Part shown: positions 1 through 9,110 of the stretch, piece by piece | Layout of the letters: each line of letters begins with the position of its first letter | How positions within the stretch are numbered: position 1 is the stretch's first letter | Source of the DNA: Kerstersia similis | Lineage (GTDB): Bacteria > Pseudomonadota > Gammaproteobacteria > Burkholderiales > Burkholderiaceae_B | DNA: 64,000 bases | Assembly: GCF_965139615.1 (NCBI RefSeq) | Contig: NZ_CBCSIQ010000001.1 | Location: 186,001 to 250,000 of the forward strand | Direction: 5' to 3' | Position numbers and translations under genes: made by a program | The notes under the pieces: model-generated | What the model was told of the DNA's origin: nothing | The model's input: only the letters and a program-made list of their open reading frames with translations | Databases searched by the model: none

Positions 1-2
1 TC

Positions 3-740
3 CGCGCGTCGGCCTGGCCCAAAAGCGTGCAGCCTGCATTGCCGCTTTGGCTATCGTCCAGTATGGTTGGCGTACCCTATGATCCGGCTTCCGGTGCGGA
101 AGTGCTCGCCATGTTGCGAGTGGCATTGCGCTGGGTTTATGTCGATGGCAAGGCGGATTTTGTTTATTTCTCCATGCATGACGATGCGATCGCGTCGGCA
201 GCGCTGCCATGGCGCCAAGCTTGGCAGGCATTCAAGGGCATGTATCGTCTGTCCGGGCCTTTGCCGCCGCACACAGCCGGCGTGCGGCTGCTGGGAGCGG
301 GACGGACGCTTGGTGCCGTCAGGCAGGCAGCGGCCTTGCTGGCGGACGACTGGGGCGTTGCCAGCGAAGTCTGGAGCTGTCCGAGCTATACCCGCCTGGC
401 GCGGGACGGGCATGCGGCGGAACGCTGGAATCTGCTGCATCCTCGGGCGCGGCCGAAGTCGGCGCATATCCATGAGTGCCTGGCAGGCAGTCGCATGCCT
501 GTAATTGCCGTGACTGGCTATAGTCACTTCATTGCCGCTCAGATCGGTGCGTTCGTCCCGGGGCGGTTCCAGGCGCTGGGGGCGGATTCCTTGCGTACGG
601 CAGGCGAGGGTGCGGGCACTGCGCTGGAGGCGCGCTGGATCGTTGTGAAAGCGCTCATGAGCCTGGTGGCAGACGGTTTCTTGCCGCCAGTCGTGATACA
701 GCAGGCCCTGCAGCGCTATCAACCGGGCCAGTCAGACTGA
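3..740 (+). CDS. Pyruvate dehydrogenase E1-like protein, C-terminal part (5' end outside window)
   Basis: The reading frame is open from the left edge, so this is the end of a gene that starts outside the window. The roughly 240 visible residues resemble the C-terminal third of homodimeric pyruvate dehydrogenase E1 (AceE). They share the blocks KGMYRL, AERWNLLHP and ALGADS with the complete AceE copy at 1432-4107. AceE decarboxylates pyruvate with thiamine diphosphate and passes the acetyl group to E2. Identity to the neighbouring copy is clearly partial, so this is a diverged paralogue. The substrate could be another 2-oxo acid, as in MdeB-type E1 proteins (2-oxobutyrate). The family is fairly sure; the substrate is not. 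Confidence 0.8.
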   Translation, partial: RASAWPKSVQPALPLWLSSSMVGVPYDPASGAEVLAMLRVALRWVYVDGKADFVYFSMHDDAIASAALPWRQAWQAFKGMYRLSGPLPPHTAGVRLLGAGRTLGAVRQAAALLADDWGVASEVWSCPSYTRLARDGHAAERWNLLHPRARPKSAHIHECLAGSRMPVIAVTGYSHFIAAQIGAFVPGRFQALGADSLRTAGEGAGTALEARWIVVKALMSLVADGFLPPVVIQQALQRYQPGQSD

Positions 741-744
741 GTCA

Positions 745-769
745 GACCAGACCAAGTTTTGGCCTGGTC
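745..769. terminator. Stem-loop between convergent genes
   Basis: GACCAG and CTGGTC pair around an inner CCAA/TTGG stem, just after the stop of the E1 fragment and just before the stop of the convergent marR gene. The T tract is short, so it is a plausible but modest shared terminator. Confidence 0.5.
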
Positions 770-776
770 TTTGCAT

Positions 777-1235
777 CTATTTGCGTGCCTGGCCGGTAGC
801 GGCGCGCACGGCGGCTGCCGTGCGGTTGAGGCCATCTGCCAGGACGGCCTGTTCAGCCTGGCCGAACTGGCTGAGGAAGAGTTCGGCGACTGTCGATTCA
901 TAAACCTGCCACATCTTTTTGCGCAGCACCCGGCCGCTTTCGGTAATGGAGGCGAAGGCGGCGCGCCCGTCGGCGGCCGAACGCGAACGCGTGACCAGGC
1001 CTTCCTGTTCCAGGCGGTCGATCAGGCGGGTCAGGTTATAGCGCTCGATGGCCAGGACATCCGCCAGCTCGTGCATCCGGCGGGTGCCGTCCGGCCCGCT
1101 CTCCAGGCCCCAGAGCGCGTCATACCAGGCGTAGCCCGGCAGGCCGGCGGCTGCCAGGCGATGCTCGATTTCCCGAATCATCATGCGGTGCGCGCGCACA
1201 AATGAATACCAGAGATCAGACGGCTCGGACGGCAT
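777..1235 (-). CDS. MarR-family transcriptional regulator
   Basis: A protein of about 152 residues with the MarR winged helix-turn-helix. The segment MHELADVLAIERYNLTRLID is the recognition region, followed by the wing TRSRSAADGRAAF. I chose the ATG at 1235 because AGGAG lies 7 bases upstream; a longer frame starts at 1277 but would read through an operator palindrome. The gene is divergent from the complete aceE-like gene at 1432. The shared 196-bp region contains two palindromic sites built from ATTGCA half-sites, so it very probably represses itself and the E1 gene. The ligand is unknown; a 2-oxo acid is a guess. Confidence 0.85.
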   Translation of the reverse strand: MPSEPSDLWYSFVRAHRMMIREIEHRLAAAGLPGYAWYDALWGLESGPDGTRRMHELADVLAIERYNLTRLIDRLEQEGLVTRSRSAADGRAAFASITESGRVLRKKMWQVYESTVAELFLSQFGQAEQAVLADGLNRTAAAVRAATGQARK

Positions 1236-1264
1236 GAAGGGGCTCCTGGGCAGGGACGGGATGG

Positions 1265-1278
1265 ATTGCATATGCAAT
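1265..1278. promoter_or_regulatory. Perfect 14-bp palindrome, candidate MarR operator
   Basis: ATTGCATATGCAAT is its own reverse complement. It sits 30 bp upstream of the chosen marR start, in the divergent marR/aceE-like promoter region. It shares the ATTGCA half-site with the larger inverted repeat at 1307-1335. Confidence 0.7.
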
Positions 1279-1306
1279 TTTATCCCAGCCCTGTCTTCTC
1301 AATATA

Positions 1307-1335
1307 ATTGCAAATGCTATTATTGCATTTGCAAT
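1307..1335. promoter_or_regulatory. 11-bp inverted repeat, second candidate MarR operator
   Basis: ATTGCAAATGC (1307-1317) and GCATTTGCAAT (1325-1335) are exact inverted copies separated by the 7-base AT-rich spacer TATTATT. The half-site matches the palindrome at 1265-1278. The site lies about 97 bp upstream of the aceE-like start. Confidence 0.7.
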
Positions 1336-1431
1336 CGTATGCCGGGGCAGCCAGGCGGCCAGGGGCCGCGCAGCACCCCTGGGGCTTGCGACGCGTGTTT
1401 AGACAACGCCACAACCACTTGGAGGCCTGCC

Positions 1432-4107
1432 ATGATGCAGTCAAGCGCATTTTCCGACGTTGATCCCCAAGAGACACGAGAGTGGCTCGAGGCGCTGGAG
1501 GCCGTGGTGGCGGCCGAAGGGCGGCCGCGGGCGCACTATCTGCTCGACCAACTGAGTGATTTCGACGCCGAACGGCATGGCGATTTGCATGGCCGGGTGA
1601 CAACGCCCTATGTCAACACCATTGGCCGGGCCCGCCAGCCTGCCTATCCCGGTGATCTGGCCATCGAGCAGCGCCTGAACGCCTATATCCGCTGGAATGC
1701 CATGGTGACTGTCCTGCGGGCGGGCAAGCATTCCAATGTCGGCGGCCATATCGCTACCTATCAATCGGCAGCCGTGCTGTACGACGTTGGGTTCAATCAT
1801 TTCTTTCGTGGCCGTACCGACAGCTTCGGTGGCGACATGGTCTATATCCAGGGTCACTCGGCGCCAGGCATCTATGCCCGGGCCTATCTGGAAGGGCGCA
1901 TCAGCGAAGCCCAGCTGGACAATTTCCGCCGCGAGGCGGGCCGTGATGGCCTGTCTTCCTATCCGCACCCGCGCCTGATGCCGGAGTTCTGGCAATTTCC
2001 GACGGTATCCATGGGACTGGGGCCGTTGACGGCAGCCTACCAGGCGAGGTTCATGCGTTATCTGGAATATCGCGGCTTGCTGGCGCATGAGGGACGCAAG
2101 GTCTGGGCGTTCCTGGGCGATGGCGAAATGGATCAGCCCGAGTCGCTGGCAGCCATCGCACTGGGCGGGCGCGAGCGCCTCGACAACCTGATTTTTGTCG
2201 TCAATTGCAATCTGCAGCGCCTGGACGGACCGGTGCGCGGCAACAGCAAAATCATCCAGGAGCTTGAAGGCACTTTCCGGGCGGCGGGCTGGAACGTGAT
2301 CAAGGTCATCTGGGGCAGCGGCTGGGATGATCTGCTGGCACGCGACACGAGCGGCCTGTTGCGCCGCCGCATGATGGAATGCGTGGATGGCGAGTACCAG
2401 ACCTTCAAGTCGCAGAGCGGCGCCTATGTGCGCGAGCACTTTTTCGGCAAGTATCCGGAGCTGCTCGAACTGGTCGCGCACCTGAGCGACGACGACATCT
2501 GGGGGCTGGCCCGAGGCGGCCATGACCCGGAAAAGGTCTATGCCGCCTATGCGCAGGCCGTGCGCACCACAGGGCAGCCGACCGTGGTGCTGGTCAAGAC
2601 CGTCAAGGGCTATGGCATGGGCGAAGCCGGTGAAGGCCAGAACATCAACCACCAGTTGAAGAAGATGAGCCAGGATGCGGTGCGTGCCTTCCGGGACCGC
2701 TTCGGCCTGCCGGTGCCGGATGACCAGCTGGAAGACATGCCGTATCTGCAATTGCCGCCGGACAGCGAGGAAGCACGCTATTTCTCGCGGCGCCGGGCCG
2801 AGCTGGGCGGCTATGTGCCGGCACGTTCAGCAGCATTGGCGCCGCTGGCCATTCCGCCCCTGAGCGCCTTCGCCACGCAGTTGAAAGACAGCGGCGAGCG
2901 TGGCGTTTCCACCACGATGTCTTTCGTGCGCATCCTGACCACCCTGCTGAAGGATCCCGAACTGGGCCGGTTGGTCATCCCCATCGTACCGGACGAATCG
3001 CGGACATTCGGCATGGAAGGCCTGTTTCGCCAGATCGGCATCCATTCCTATCAAGGGCAGCTGTACACGCCCCAGGATGCGGGCCAGCTGAGCTACTACA
3101 AGGAGGCACGGGACGGCCAGATCCTGCAGGAAGGCATCAATGAGTCCGGGGCGATCGCCTCCTGGATCGCGGCCGGAACCGCCTACAGCAATCATGGCCT
3201 GCCTGCGATTCCCTTCTATATCTTCTATTCGATGTTCGGCCTGCAGCGGGTGGGAGACCTGGCATGGGCCGCCGGGGATGCGCGTACCCGGGGCTTCCTG
3301 CTGGGAGCGACTTCCGGGCGAACGACGCTGATGGGCGAAGGGCTGCAACACGACGACGGCCACAGCCATGTGCTGTCTTCCGTCATCCCGAACTGCATTT
3401 CCTACGATCCGGCCTACGCTTATGAACTCGCGGTGATCATCCATGACGGCTTGCGGCGCATGTACGTGGCGCAGGAAGACATTTACTACTACATCACGCT
3501 GCTGAACGAAAACTATCCGAACCCCGGCCTGCCTGCCGGCGCGGAAGAAGGCATCCTCAAGGGGATGTATCGCTTGCCGCCAGGGCCCGGCGTGGAGAGT
3601 GCCGGGCCGGTGCAGGTGCAACTGATGGGCAGTGGCGCGATTTTGCGTGAGGTGATCGCAGCCGGTGAACTGCTGGCCAGGGATTTCGGTATTGCCAGCG
3701 ATATCTGGAGCGCGACCAGCCTGACGGAACTGCGCCGCGAGGGCATGTCGGCCGAACGATGGAACATGCTGCACCCCGAGGCAGCGCCCAGGATGCCTTA
3801 TGTGACGCAATGCCTGCAGGCGCATGCCGGGCCGCTGGTGGTGGCGACCGATTACATGAAGATCGTTGCGGACCAGATTCGTCCGTATATCCGGGACCGC
3901 CGCGTGATTTCCCTGGGCACGGATGGTTTCGGCCGTTCCGATACGCGGGAATCGCTGCGCGCGTTCTTCGAGGTCGATCGACACTTCATTGTGCTGGCAG
4001 CCTTGACGGCCTTGGCTGATGAGGGCCGAATCGAGCGCAGACGGGTGACGGAGGCGATACAGCGCTACGGGATAGATAGCGGCAAGGTGGATCCCGCCAG
4101 GGTCTAG
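1432..4107 (+). CDS. aceE: Pyruvate dehydrogenase E1 component, homodimeric type
   Basis: An 891-residue thiamine-diphosphate enzyme of the AceE family (usual length 885-900), decarboxylating pyruvate or a close 2-oxo acid for an E2 acyltransferase. Visible family blocks are GHSAPGIYARAYLEGR near residue 141, the TPP/Mg motif GDGEMDQPES near 229 ending in NCNLQRLDGP, and GVSTTMSFVRIL near 490. The start at 1432 has GGAGG six bases upstream; the frame is open further up but crosses the promoter operators. No E2 or E3 gene adjoins it. A diverged paralogue ends just upstream and a divergent MarR gene probably regulates it. This makes an inducible second E1 likely rather than the housekeeping copy (inference). 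Confidence 0.9.
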   Translation: MMQSSAFSDVDPQETREWLEALEAVVAAEGRPRAHYLLDQLSDFDAERHGDLHGRVTTPYVNTIGRARQPAYPGDLAIEQRLNAYIRWNAMVTVLRAGKHSNVGGHIATYQSAAVLYDVGFNHFFRGRTDSFGGDMVYIQGHSAPGIYARAYLEGRISEAQLDNFRREAGRDGLSSYPHPRLMPEFWQFPTVSMGLGPLTAAYQARFMRYLEYRGLLAHEGRKVWAFLGDGEMDQPESLAAIALGGRERLDNLIFVVNCNLQRLDGPVRGNSKIIQELEGTFRAAGWNVIKVIWGSGWDDLLARDTSGLLRRRMMECVDGEYQTFKSQSGAYVREHFFGKYPELLELVAHLSDDDIWGLARGGHDPEKVYAAYAQAVRTTGQPTVVLVKTVKGYGMGEAGEGQNINHQLKKMSQDAVRAFRDRFGLPVPDDQLEDMPYLQLPPDSEEARYFSRRRAELGGYVPARSAALAPLAIPPLSAFATQLKDSGERGVSTTMSFVRILTTLLKDPELGRLVIPIVPDESRTFGMEGLFRQIGIHSYQGQLYTPQDAGQLSYYKEARDGQILQEGINESGAIASWIAAGTAYSNHGLPAIPFYIFYSMFGLQRVGDLAWAAGDARTRGFLLGATSGRTTLMGEGLQHDDGHSHVLSSVIPNCISYDPAYAYELAVIIHDGLRRMYVAQEDIYYYITLLNENYPNPGLPAGAEEGILKGMYRLPPGPGVESAGPVQVQLMGSGAILREVIAAGELLARDFGIASDIWSATSLTELRREGMSAERWNMLHPEAAPRMPYVTQCLQAHAGPLVVATDYMKIVADQIRPYIRDRRVISLGTDGFGRSDTRESLRAFFEVDRHFIVLAALTALADEGRIERRRVTEAIQRYGIDSGKVDPARV

Positions 4108-4147
4108 GCCGATTCCGTTCCGGGGCAAGGGGGCAAGATACCTGGCC

Positions 4148-4186
4148 AAAAAAACGGCGCCGCAGCAGGCCATGCTGCGGCGCCGT
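4148..4186 (-). terminator. Rho-independent terminator of the porin gene
   Basis: A perfect 14-bp stem (4154-4167 with 4173-4186) and a 5-base loop are followed, on the minus strand, by seven Ts. It lies just past the porin stop and in the convergent gap with aceE. Confidence 0.85.
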
Positions 4187-4233
4187 ACCTCCTGTCGGCA
4201 CCGGGGCGGGGGAAAGCCGGTGCCGGCGCGGGA

Positions 4234-5421
4234 TCAGAAGCGGTGGTTCAGGCCGATCATGACGCCGGTCTGGTTGCTGCCGACGGCAGCGCCGCCCCAG
4301 GCGGCCACACCGATGCCGGGCGTGACGCTGACAGCGCTGTTCTTCTGGTTGCGCATGTGGCCGGTGGTGATGTAGCCCGAGGTGCGCTTGGAGAAGTTAT
4401 AGATGCCGCGCAGGTAGAGGGCGGTCGCTTCGCCGTTGCCGCGGCGGCGGCTGACTGCCATTTCTGCTTCCGAGTCGGAGTTGCTGATCATCCGCACCAG
4501 CTGGGTATTGATGACAAAGCGTCCAATGGGATAGGACAGGCCGACAAAGAAGGTGTTGGTCGTGAACTTGATTTCACCCGGGGTGGCGTTGGTATCCGGT
4601 TTGTGGCGGCGTTGCATCCAGCCGCCGCTCAGCGTGAGGTCGCTTGTGAAGGTGTAGTAGCCGTTGAGGCCGAAGCGGTCATCGTGCGCGTGCAGGCTGC
4701 CCAAACCCCAGAAGGATTCATTGGGGCCGCCGGTAACGCGGTCGAACGCGGCGCCAAAGCCATAGTTGGCGGCGTTGTACTTCACATAGACGCCTTTTTC
4801 CTTGCAGGAACCGTTGTGGTTGGTGGCCGAGCCGCCGCAGGTGGTGCCGGAGGGGCCGCCCGTGGCATTGTCGCGGCCAAAGCTGTAGGTGCCGCCGAAG
4901 GTGAAGTTGTCGATCTTGTTGGTGTAGCCGATGGCGTTGTCGGCACGCGCATTGGGAATGTAGGGGTCAAAGTTGCCCAGGCCGTGCACGCTGGGGCCCA
5001 TGACGTCCGCAGGCGACATCAGGTAGAGCGTGGTGGGCGTGTATTGACGGCCCAGCTGGATGGTGCCGTAAGGGCTGCTGATACCCAGAATGGCCGTGCG
5101 TCCGAACAGGCGGCCGGCCTGGGCGCTGTTGCCGTCGCCGGGCGAGAAACCGCTTTCGAGCTGGAAGAAGGCGCGATAGCCATCGCCCAGATCTTCCGAA
5201 CCCTTCATGCCCCAGCGTGAGGGGGCAATGCCGCCGGTGGCAATCGGAAAGCGCGTCAGGCTGGAGGTGCCAGCATCGCTACCCACCGGGCCTTGAGGAA
5301 CCTTGTTGGTCCACTCGATACCGGTATCAATCATGCCGTAAAGAGTGACTTCCTGAGCCTGGACGGTTGTGGTCAAACATGAGAGAACGCAGGCGGCGGC
5401 GAAATAGTGCTTGGTCTTCAT
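4234..5421 (-). CDS. Outer-membrane porin, betaproteobacterial OmpC-like family
   Basis: A 395-residue trimeric beta-barrel porin allowing diffusion of small solutes across the outer membrane. Residues 1-22 form a signal peptide ending in VQA before QEVTLYGMIDTGIEW, the usual first strand of this family. The eyelet-loop type motif GRLFGRTAILGISSPYGTIQLGRQYTP is present in pieces, and the chain ends in GLNHRF with the terminal Phe needed for BAM recognition. The protein carries two Cys within a loop around residues 195-206 (TTCGGSATNHNGSCKEKG), likely a loop disulfide. It is monocistronic, with a strong terminator downstream and a long AT-rich leader region upstream. Confidence 0.92.
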   Translation of the reverse strand: MKTKHYFAAACVLSCLTTTVQAQEVTLYGMIDTGIEWTNKVPQGPVGSDAGTSSLTRFPIATGGIAPSRWGMKGSEDLGDGYRAFFQLESGFSPGDGNSAQAGRLFGRTAILGISSPYGTIQLGRQYTPTTLYLMSPADVMGPSVHGLGNFDPYIPNARADNAIGYTNKIDNFTFGGTYSFGRDNATGGPSGTTCGGSATNHNGSCKEKGVYVKYNAANYGFGAAFDRVTGGPNESFWGLGSLHAHDDRFGLNGYYTFTSDLTLSGGWMQRRHKPDTNATPGEIKFTTNTFFVGLSYPIGRFVINTQLVRMISNSDSEAEMAVSRRRGNGEATALYLRGIYNFSKRTSGYITTGHMRNQKNSAVSVTPGIGVAAWGGAAVGSNQTGVMIGLNHRF

Positions 5422-5887
5422 GAACTTCCTTGATGTTGTTGGTGGTTGGTGAAAACTGTCTTTTGTTCGGTCTTATTTGTTATTTTTGATAAATAAATCT
5501 CGTCAGCCAATACAGGAAAACGGCATCAGTGTTTTTCTGTATGGCGACTTTGAAATTGTTTTGTAACACATAATTTGCGCACGATTTGCGATAATTTTTG
5601 GCGTTTCAACGGTAAATCAGCACGTTTTAAACGGATATTTTAAATTTCACGCAATTTTCATGCGATTTTGCTTTGCCCTTGAAATATTTCTTTCCATATG
5701 TTAATTAGTTGTTGTTATTAATTAATTGCTGCGTTGCAATATTTTTATGCGAAAAGCGGGGCGCAAAGCTTGCGGCCAGGGGCGGCCGAGCCAGTGCTGC
5801 CTGTGCGGTATGGCCTGGCAGCCGCGTGTTGTGCGGGTGCGGCAATGAAGGGTGCGACGGCTGGTGCCTGGCATGATCGCCAGGGCG
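5422..5887. other. AT-rich intergenic region upstream of the porin
   Basis: About 470 bp with no credible gene. The part nearest the porin (about 5455-5750) is markedly AT-rich compared with the rest of the window and must hold the porin promoter and its control sites. I could not assign a specific operator. Confidence 0.5.
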
Positions 5888-5915
5888 AAAAAAAACCCTG
5901 CCGGAGCAGGGTTTT
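5888..5915 (-). terminator. Rho-independent terminator of the nrd operon
   Basis: AAAACCCTGC and GCAGGGTTTT (5892-5901 with 5906-5915) form a 10-bp stem with a four-base loop. On the minus strand it ends in a run of Ts, about 23 bp after the nrdF stop. Confidence 0.85.
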
Positions 5916-5937
5916 GGGAGGGAGGGGCGGCAGCAGC

Positions 5938-6930
5938 CTAGAAGGCCCAGTCCTCGTCTTCCGTGTTGACGGCCTTGCCTATGACATAGGAAGAGCCGGA
6001 ACCGGAAAAGAAATCGTGGTTCTCGTCGGCGCCAGGGGATAGAGAGGCCAGGATGGCCGGGTTGACGTTGGTGACGGCTGCCGGGAACAGGGATTCATAG
6101 CCCAGGTTCATCAAGGCCTTGTTGGCGTTGTAATGCAGGAACTTCTTGACGTCTTCGGTCCAGCCGACGCCGTCGTATAGCTCTTCGGTATAGCGCACTT
6201 CGTTGTCGTACAGCTCGTGCAGCAGTTCGAAGGCATAATCCTTAACCTCCAGCCGGCGCGCCTCGGAGACCTGCTCCAGGTTGCGCTGGAACTTGTAGCC
6301 GATGTAGTAGCCATGCACGGCTTCGTCGCGGATGATGAGCCGGATCAGGTCGGCGGTATTGGTCAGCTTGCCACGGCTGGACCAGTACATCGGCAGGTAG
6401 AAGCCGGAGTAGAACAAAAAGGATTCGAGGAAAACGCTGGCCACCTTGCGCATCAGCGGGTCGTCGGCACGGTAGCGTTCCAGGATCAGGCTGGCCTTGC
6501 GTTGCAGGGCTTCGTTTTCCTCGCTCCAGCGGTAGGCGTCATCCACATCCGGCGTCAGGCACAGCGTCGAGAAGATGGAGCTGTAGGAACGCGCATGCAC
6601 GGCTTCCATGAAGCTGATGTTGGTGTACACCGCTTCTTCGTGTGGCGTCAGCGCATCATGGATCAGCGCGGGGGCGCCAACTGTGTTCTGGATGGTGTCG
6701 AGCAGCGTCAGTCCGGTGAATACCCGGATGGTGGTCTGCTGCTCCAGCGGCGTCAGCGTGGCCCAGGCGGGAATGTCATTGGACAGGGGGACTTTCTCGG
6801 GTAGCCAGAAATTGCCGGTCAGGCGGTTCCAGACTTCGAGGTCCTTGTCATCTTCGATGCGGTTCCAGTTGATGGCATCGACGCGCTTGAGCCGCTTGGC
6901 GGCCAGCGGGCTGGGCGGGTTGGTGCTCAT
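5938..6930 (-). CDS. nrdF: Class Ib ribonucleotide reductase beta subunit
   Basis: The radical-bearing small subunit (330 residues) of the NrdEF ribonucleotide reductase, making deoxynucleotides from ribonucleoside diphosphates. The ferritin-like fold shows metal ligands in EEAVYTNISFMEAVHARSYSSIF, including the radical Tyr in RSYSS, and in IIRDEAVHGYYIGY. NrdI-dependent dimanganese loading is expected for this class. The start at 6930 gives the usual MSTN-like N terminus. A start at 6963 would overlap the nrdE stop as ATGA and is also possible. It is the last gene of nrdHIEF. Confidence 0.95.
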   Translation of the reverse strand: MSTNPPSPLAAKRLKRVDAINWNRIEDDKDLEVWNRLTGNFWLPEKVPLSNDIPAWATLTPLEQQTTIRVFTGLTLLDTIQNTVGAPALIHDALTPHEEAVYTNISFMEAVHARSYSSIFSTLCLTPDVDDAYRWSEENEALQRKASLILERYRADDPLMRKVASVFLESFLFYSGFYLPMYWSSRGKLTNTADLIRLIIRDEAVHGYYIGYKFQRNLEQVSEARRLEVKDYAFELLHELYDNEVRYTEELYDGVGWTEDVKKFLHYNANKALMNLGYESLFPAAVTNVNPAILASLSPGADENHDFFSGSGSSYVIGKAVNTEDEDWAF

Positions 6931-6959
6931 GGCAGTTTCCGTGGTTCTGAGGTGGCGGC

Positions 6960-9110
6960 TCATAGCGTGCAGGACACGCAGCCTTCGACGGCGGTGCCTT
7001 CCAGCGCCATCTGGCGCAGCCGGATGTAATAGATGGTTTTGATGCCCTTGCGCCAGGCGTAGATCTGCGCCCGGTTGATATCGCGCGTCGTGGCGCTGTC
7101 GCGGAAAAACAGCGTGAGTGACAGCCCCTGGTCCACGTGCTGGGTCGCGGCGGCATAGGTGTCTATGATTTTCTCCGGCCCGATTTCATAGGCATCCTGG
7201 TAATAGGCCAGGTTGTCGTTGTTCATGTAAGGGGCGGGGTAATAGACGCGTCCGATCTTGCCTTCCTTGCGGATTTCGATCTTGGCCACGATGGGGTGAA
7301 TACTGGAGGTCGAATGGTTGATGTATGAAATCGACCCGGTAGGCGGCACGGCCTGCAGGTTCTGGTTGTAGAGCCCGTGTTCACGTACGGCGGCCTTCAG
7401 TGCGCGCCAGTCTTCCTGGGTGGGAATGGCAATGCCGGCCTGCCGGAACAGCTCGGCCACGCGCGGGGTGGCAGGCTGCCAGGCTTGTTCCGTATATTTG
7501 TCGAAGTATTCGCCGCTGGCGTATTTGGATTCCTCGAAGCCGGCAAAGCGCTGGCCGCGTTCATAGGCCAGCAGGTTGGAGGCGTGTAGAGCGTGGTAGG
7601 TCACCGTGTAGAAGTACATATTGGTGAAGTCCACGCCTTCTTCCGAACCATAGAAAATGCGTTCGCGGGCCAGATAGCCGTGCAAGTTCATCTGCCCCAG
7701 GCCGATGGCGTGCGATTGGGCATTGCCATGGGCAATGGAGGGCACCGAACGGATATCGCTCATGTCGGAGACGGCCGTCAGGCCGCGCACGGCCACTTCC
7801 ACGGTACGGCCGAAATCGGGAGAATCCATGGTCTTGGCGATGTTCAGCGAGCCGAGATTGCAGGAAATGTCCTTGCCCAGGTCCGTGTAGGAGAGGTCTG
7901 GGTCGTAGCTGGCCGGCGCATTGACCTGCAGGATCTCCGAGCACAGATTGCTCATGTTGATCCGCCCCTTGATGGGGTTGGCGCGGTTGACCGTATCCTC
8001 AAACATCAGGTACGGATAGCCCGATTCGAACTGGATCTCGGCCAAGGTCAGGAAGAATTCTCTCGCATTGATCTTGCTCTTGCGGATGCGCGGGTCGTCC
8101 ACCATCTCACGGTATTTTTCCGTAACGCTGATATCGCCGAAGGGCTTGCCATAGACGCGTTCCACGTCATACGGCGAGAACAGGTACATGTCCTCGTTGT
8201 CGCGCGCCAGTTGGAAGGTGACATCGGGAACCACCACCCCCAGCGACAGTGTCTTGATGCGGATTTTCTCGTCGGCGTTCTCGCGCTTGGTGTCCAGGAA
8301 ACGCAGGATGTCGGGGTGGTGGGCATTCAGGTACACCGCGCCAGCGCCCTGGCGTGAACCCAGCTGGTTGGCGTACGAGAAGGCGTCTTCCAACAGCTTC
8401 ATGATGGGAATGATGCCGGAGGACTGGTTTTCGATCTGCTTGATGGGGGCGCCGGCTTCTCTGATGTTGCTCAGCAGGAAGGCCACGCCGCCGCCGCGCT
8501 TGGAGAGTTGCAGCGCCGAATTGATGGCGCGGCCGATGGACTCCATATTGTCTTCAATGCGCAGCAGGAAGCACGACACCAGTTCGCCGCGCTGCTTCTT
8601 GCCGGCGTTCAGGAAGGTAGGCGTCGCAGGCTGGAAGCGGCCGCTGATGATTTCATCGACCAGCGCCAGTGCCAGGCCTTCGTTGCCCTGGGCCAATGCG
8701 AGCGCGACCATGCAGACGCGGTCTTCATAGCGTTCCAGGTAGCGTTTGCCGTCGAAGGTCTTGAGCGTATAGCTGGTGTAATACTTGAAGGCACCCAGGA
8801 AGGTGGGGAAGCGGAACTTGCGCGCGTAGGCGTCGGTGAACAGCTGATGGATGAAATCCGGCGAATACTGGCGCAGCACATCGGCCTCGTAGTATTCCTT
8901 TTCCACCAGGTAATCGAGCTTTTCCTGCAGGTTGTGGAAGAACACCGTGTTCTGGTTCACGTGTTGCAGGAAATACTGCCGCGCTGCCATGCGGTCTTTG
9001 TCGAACTGGATCTGCCCCTGCTCATCGAACAGATTGAGCATGGCATTGAGTGCGTGGTAATCCAGCTCAGTATTGGTGGCGGCTTTCGGTATCAGTGTTG
9101 TCGTTTCCAA
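6960..9110 (-). CDS. nrdE: Class Ib ribonucleotide reductase alpha subunit
   Basis: The catalytic large subunit, 716 residues (family about 700-715). It has the active-site cysteines in LVSCFLLRIEDNMESIG and NMSNLCSEI, and the C-terminal redox pair in GCVSCTL that NrdH re-reduces. No ATG fits: the first family-like residues follow a TTG at 9110, with GGAG about ten bases upstream. I take TTG as the start, overlapping nrdI by 19 bases. The longer open frame upstream (to 9224) is only the shadow of nrdI. The overlap implies translational coupling. Confidence 0.93.
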   Translation of the reverse strand: METTTLIPKAATNTELDYHALNAMLNLFDEQGQIQFDKDRMAARQYFLQHVNQNTVFFHNLQEKLDYLVEKEYYEADVLRQYSPDFIHQLFTDAYARKFRFPTFLGAFKYYTSYTLKTFDGKRYLERYEDRVCMVALALAQGNEGLALALVDEIISGRFQPATPTFLNAGKKQRGELVSCFLLRIEDNMESIGRAINSALQLSKRGGGVAFLLSNIREAGAPIKQIENQSSGIIPIMKLLEDAFSYANQLGSRQGAGAVYLNAHHPDILRFLDTKRENADEKIRIKTLSLGVVVPDVTFQLARDNEDMYLFSPYDVERVYGKPFGDISVTEKYREMVDDPRIRKSKINAREFFLTLAEIQFESGYPYLMFEDTVNRANPIKGRINMSNLCSEILQVNAPASYDPDLSYTDLGKDISCNLGSLNIAKTMDSPDFGRTVEVAVRGLTAVSDMSDIRSVPSIAHGNAQSHAIGLGQMNLHGYLARERIFYGSEEGVDFTNMYFYTVTYHALHASNLLAYERGQRFAGFEESKYASGEYFDKYTEQAWQPATPRVAELFRQAGIAIPTQEDWRALKAAVREHGLYNQNLQAVPPTGSISYINHSTSSIHPIVAKIEIRKEGKIGRVYYPAPYMNNDNLAYYQDAYEIGPEKIIDTYAAATQHVDQGLSLTLFFRDSATTRDINRAQIYAWRKGIKTIYYIRLRQMALEGTAVEGCVSCTL

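Noticed and set aside
1183..1431. Longer N terminus of the aceE-like protein
   Set aside because: The frame is open to 1183, but it would cover the marR start and both operators. The segment is unlike AceE, and the ATG at 1432 has a good ribosome site.
2827..4173. A 448-codon frame antisense to aceE
   Set aside because: It is a shadow of the E1 coding frame with no recognisable motif.
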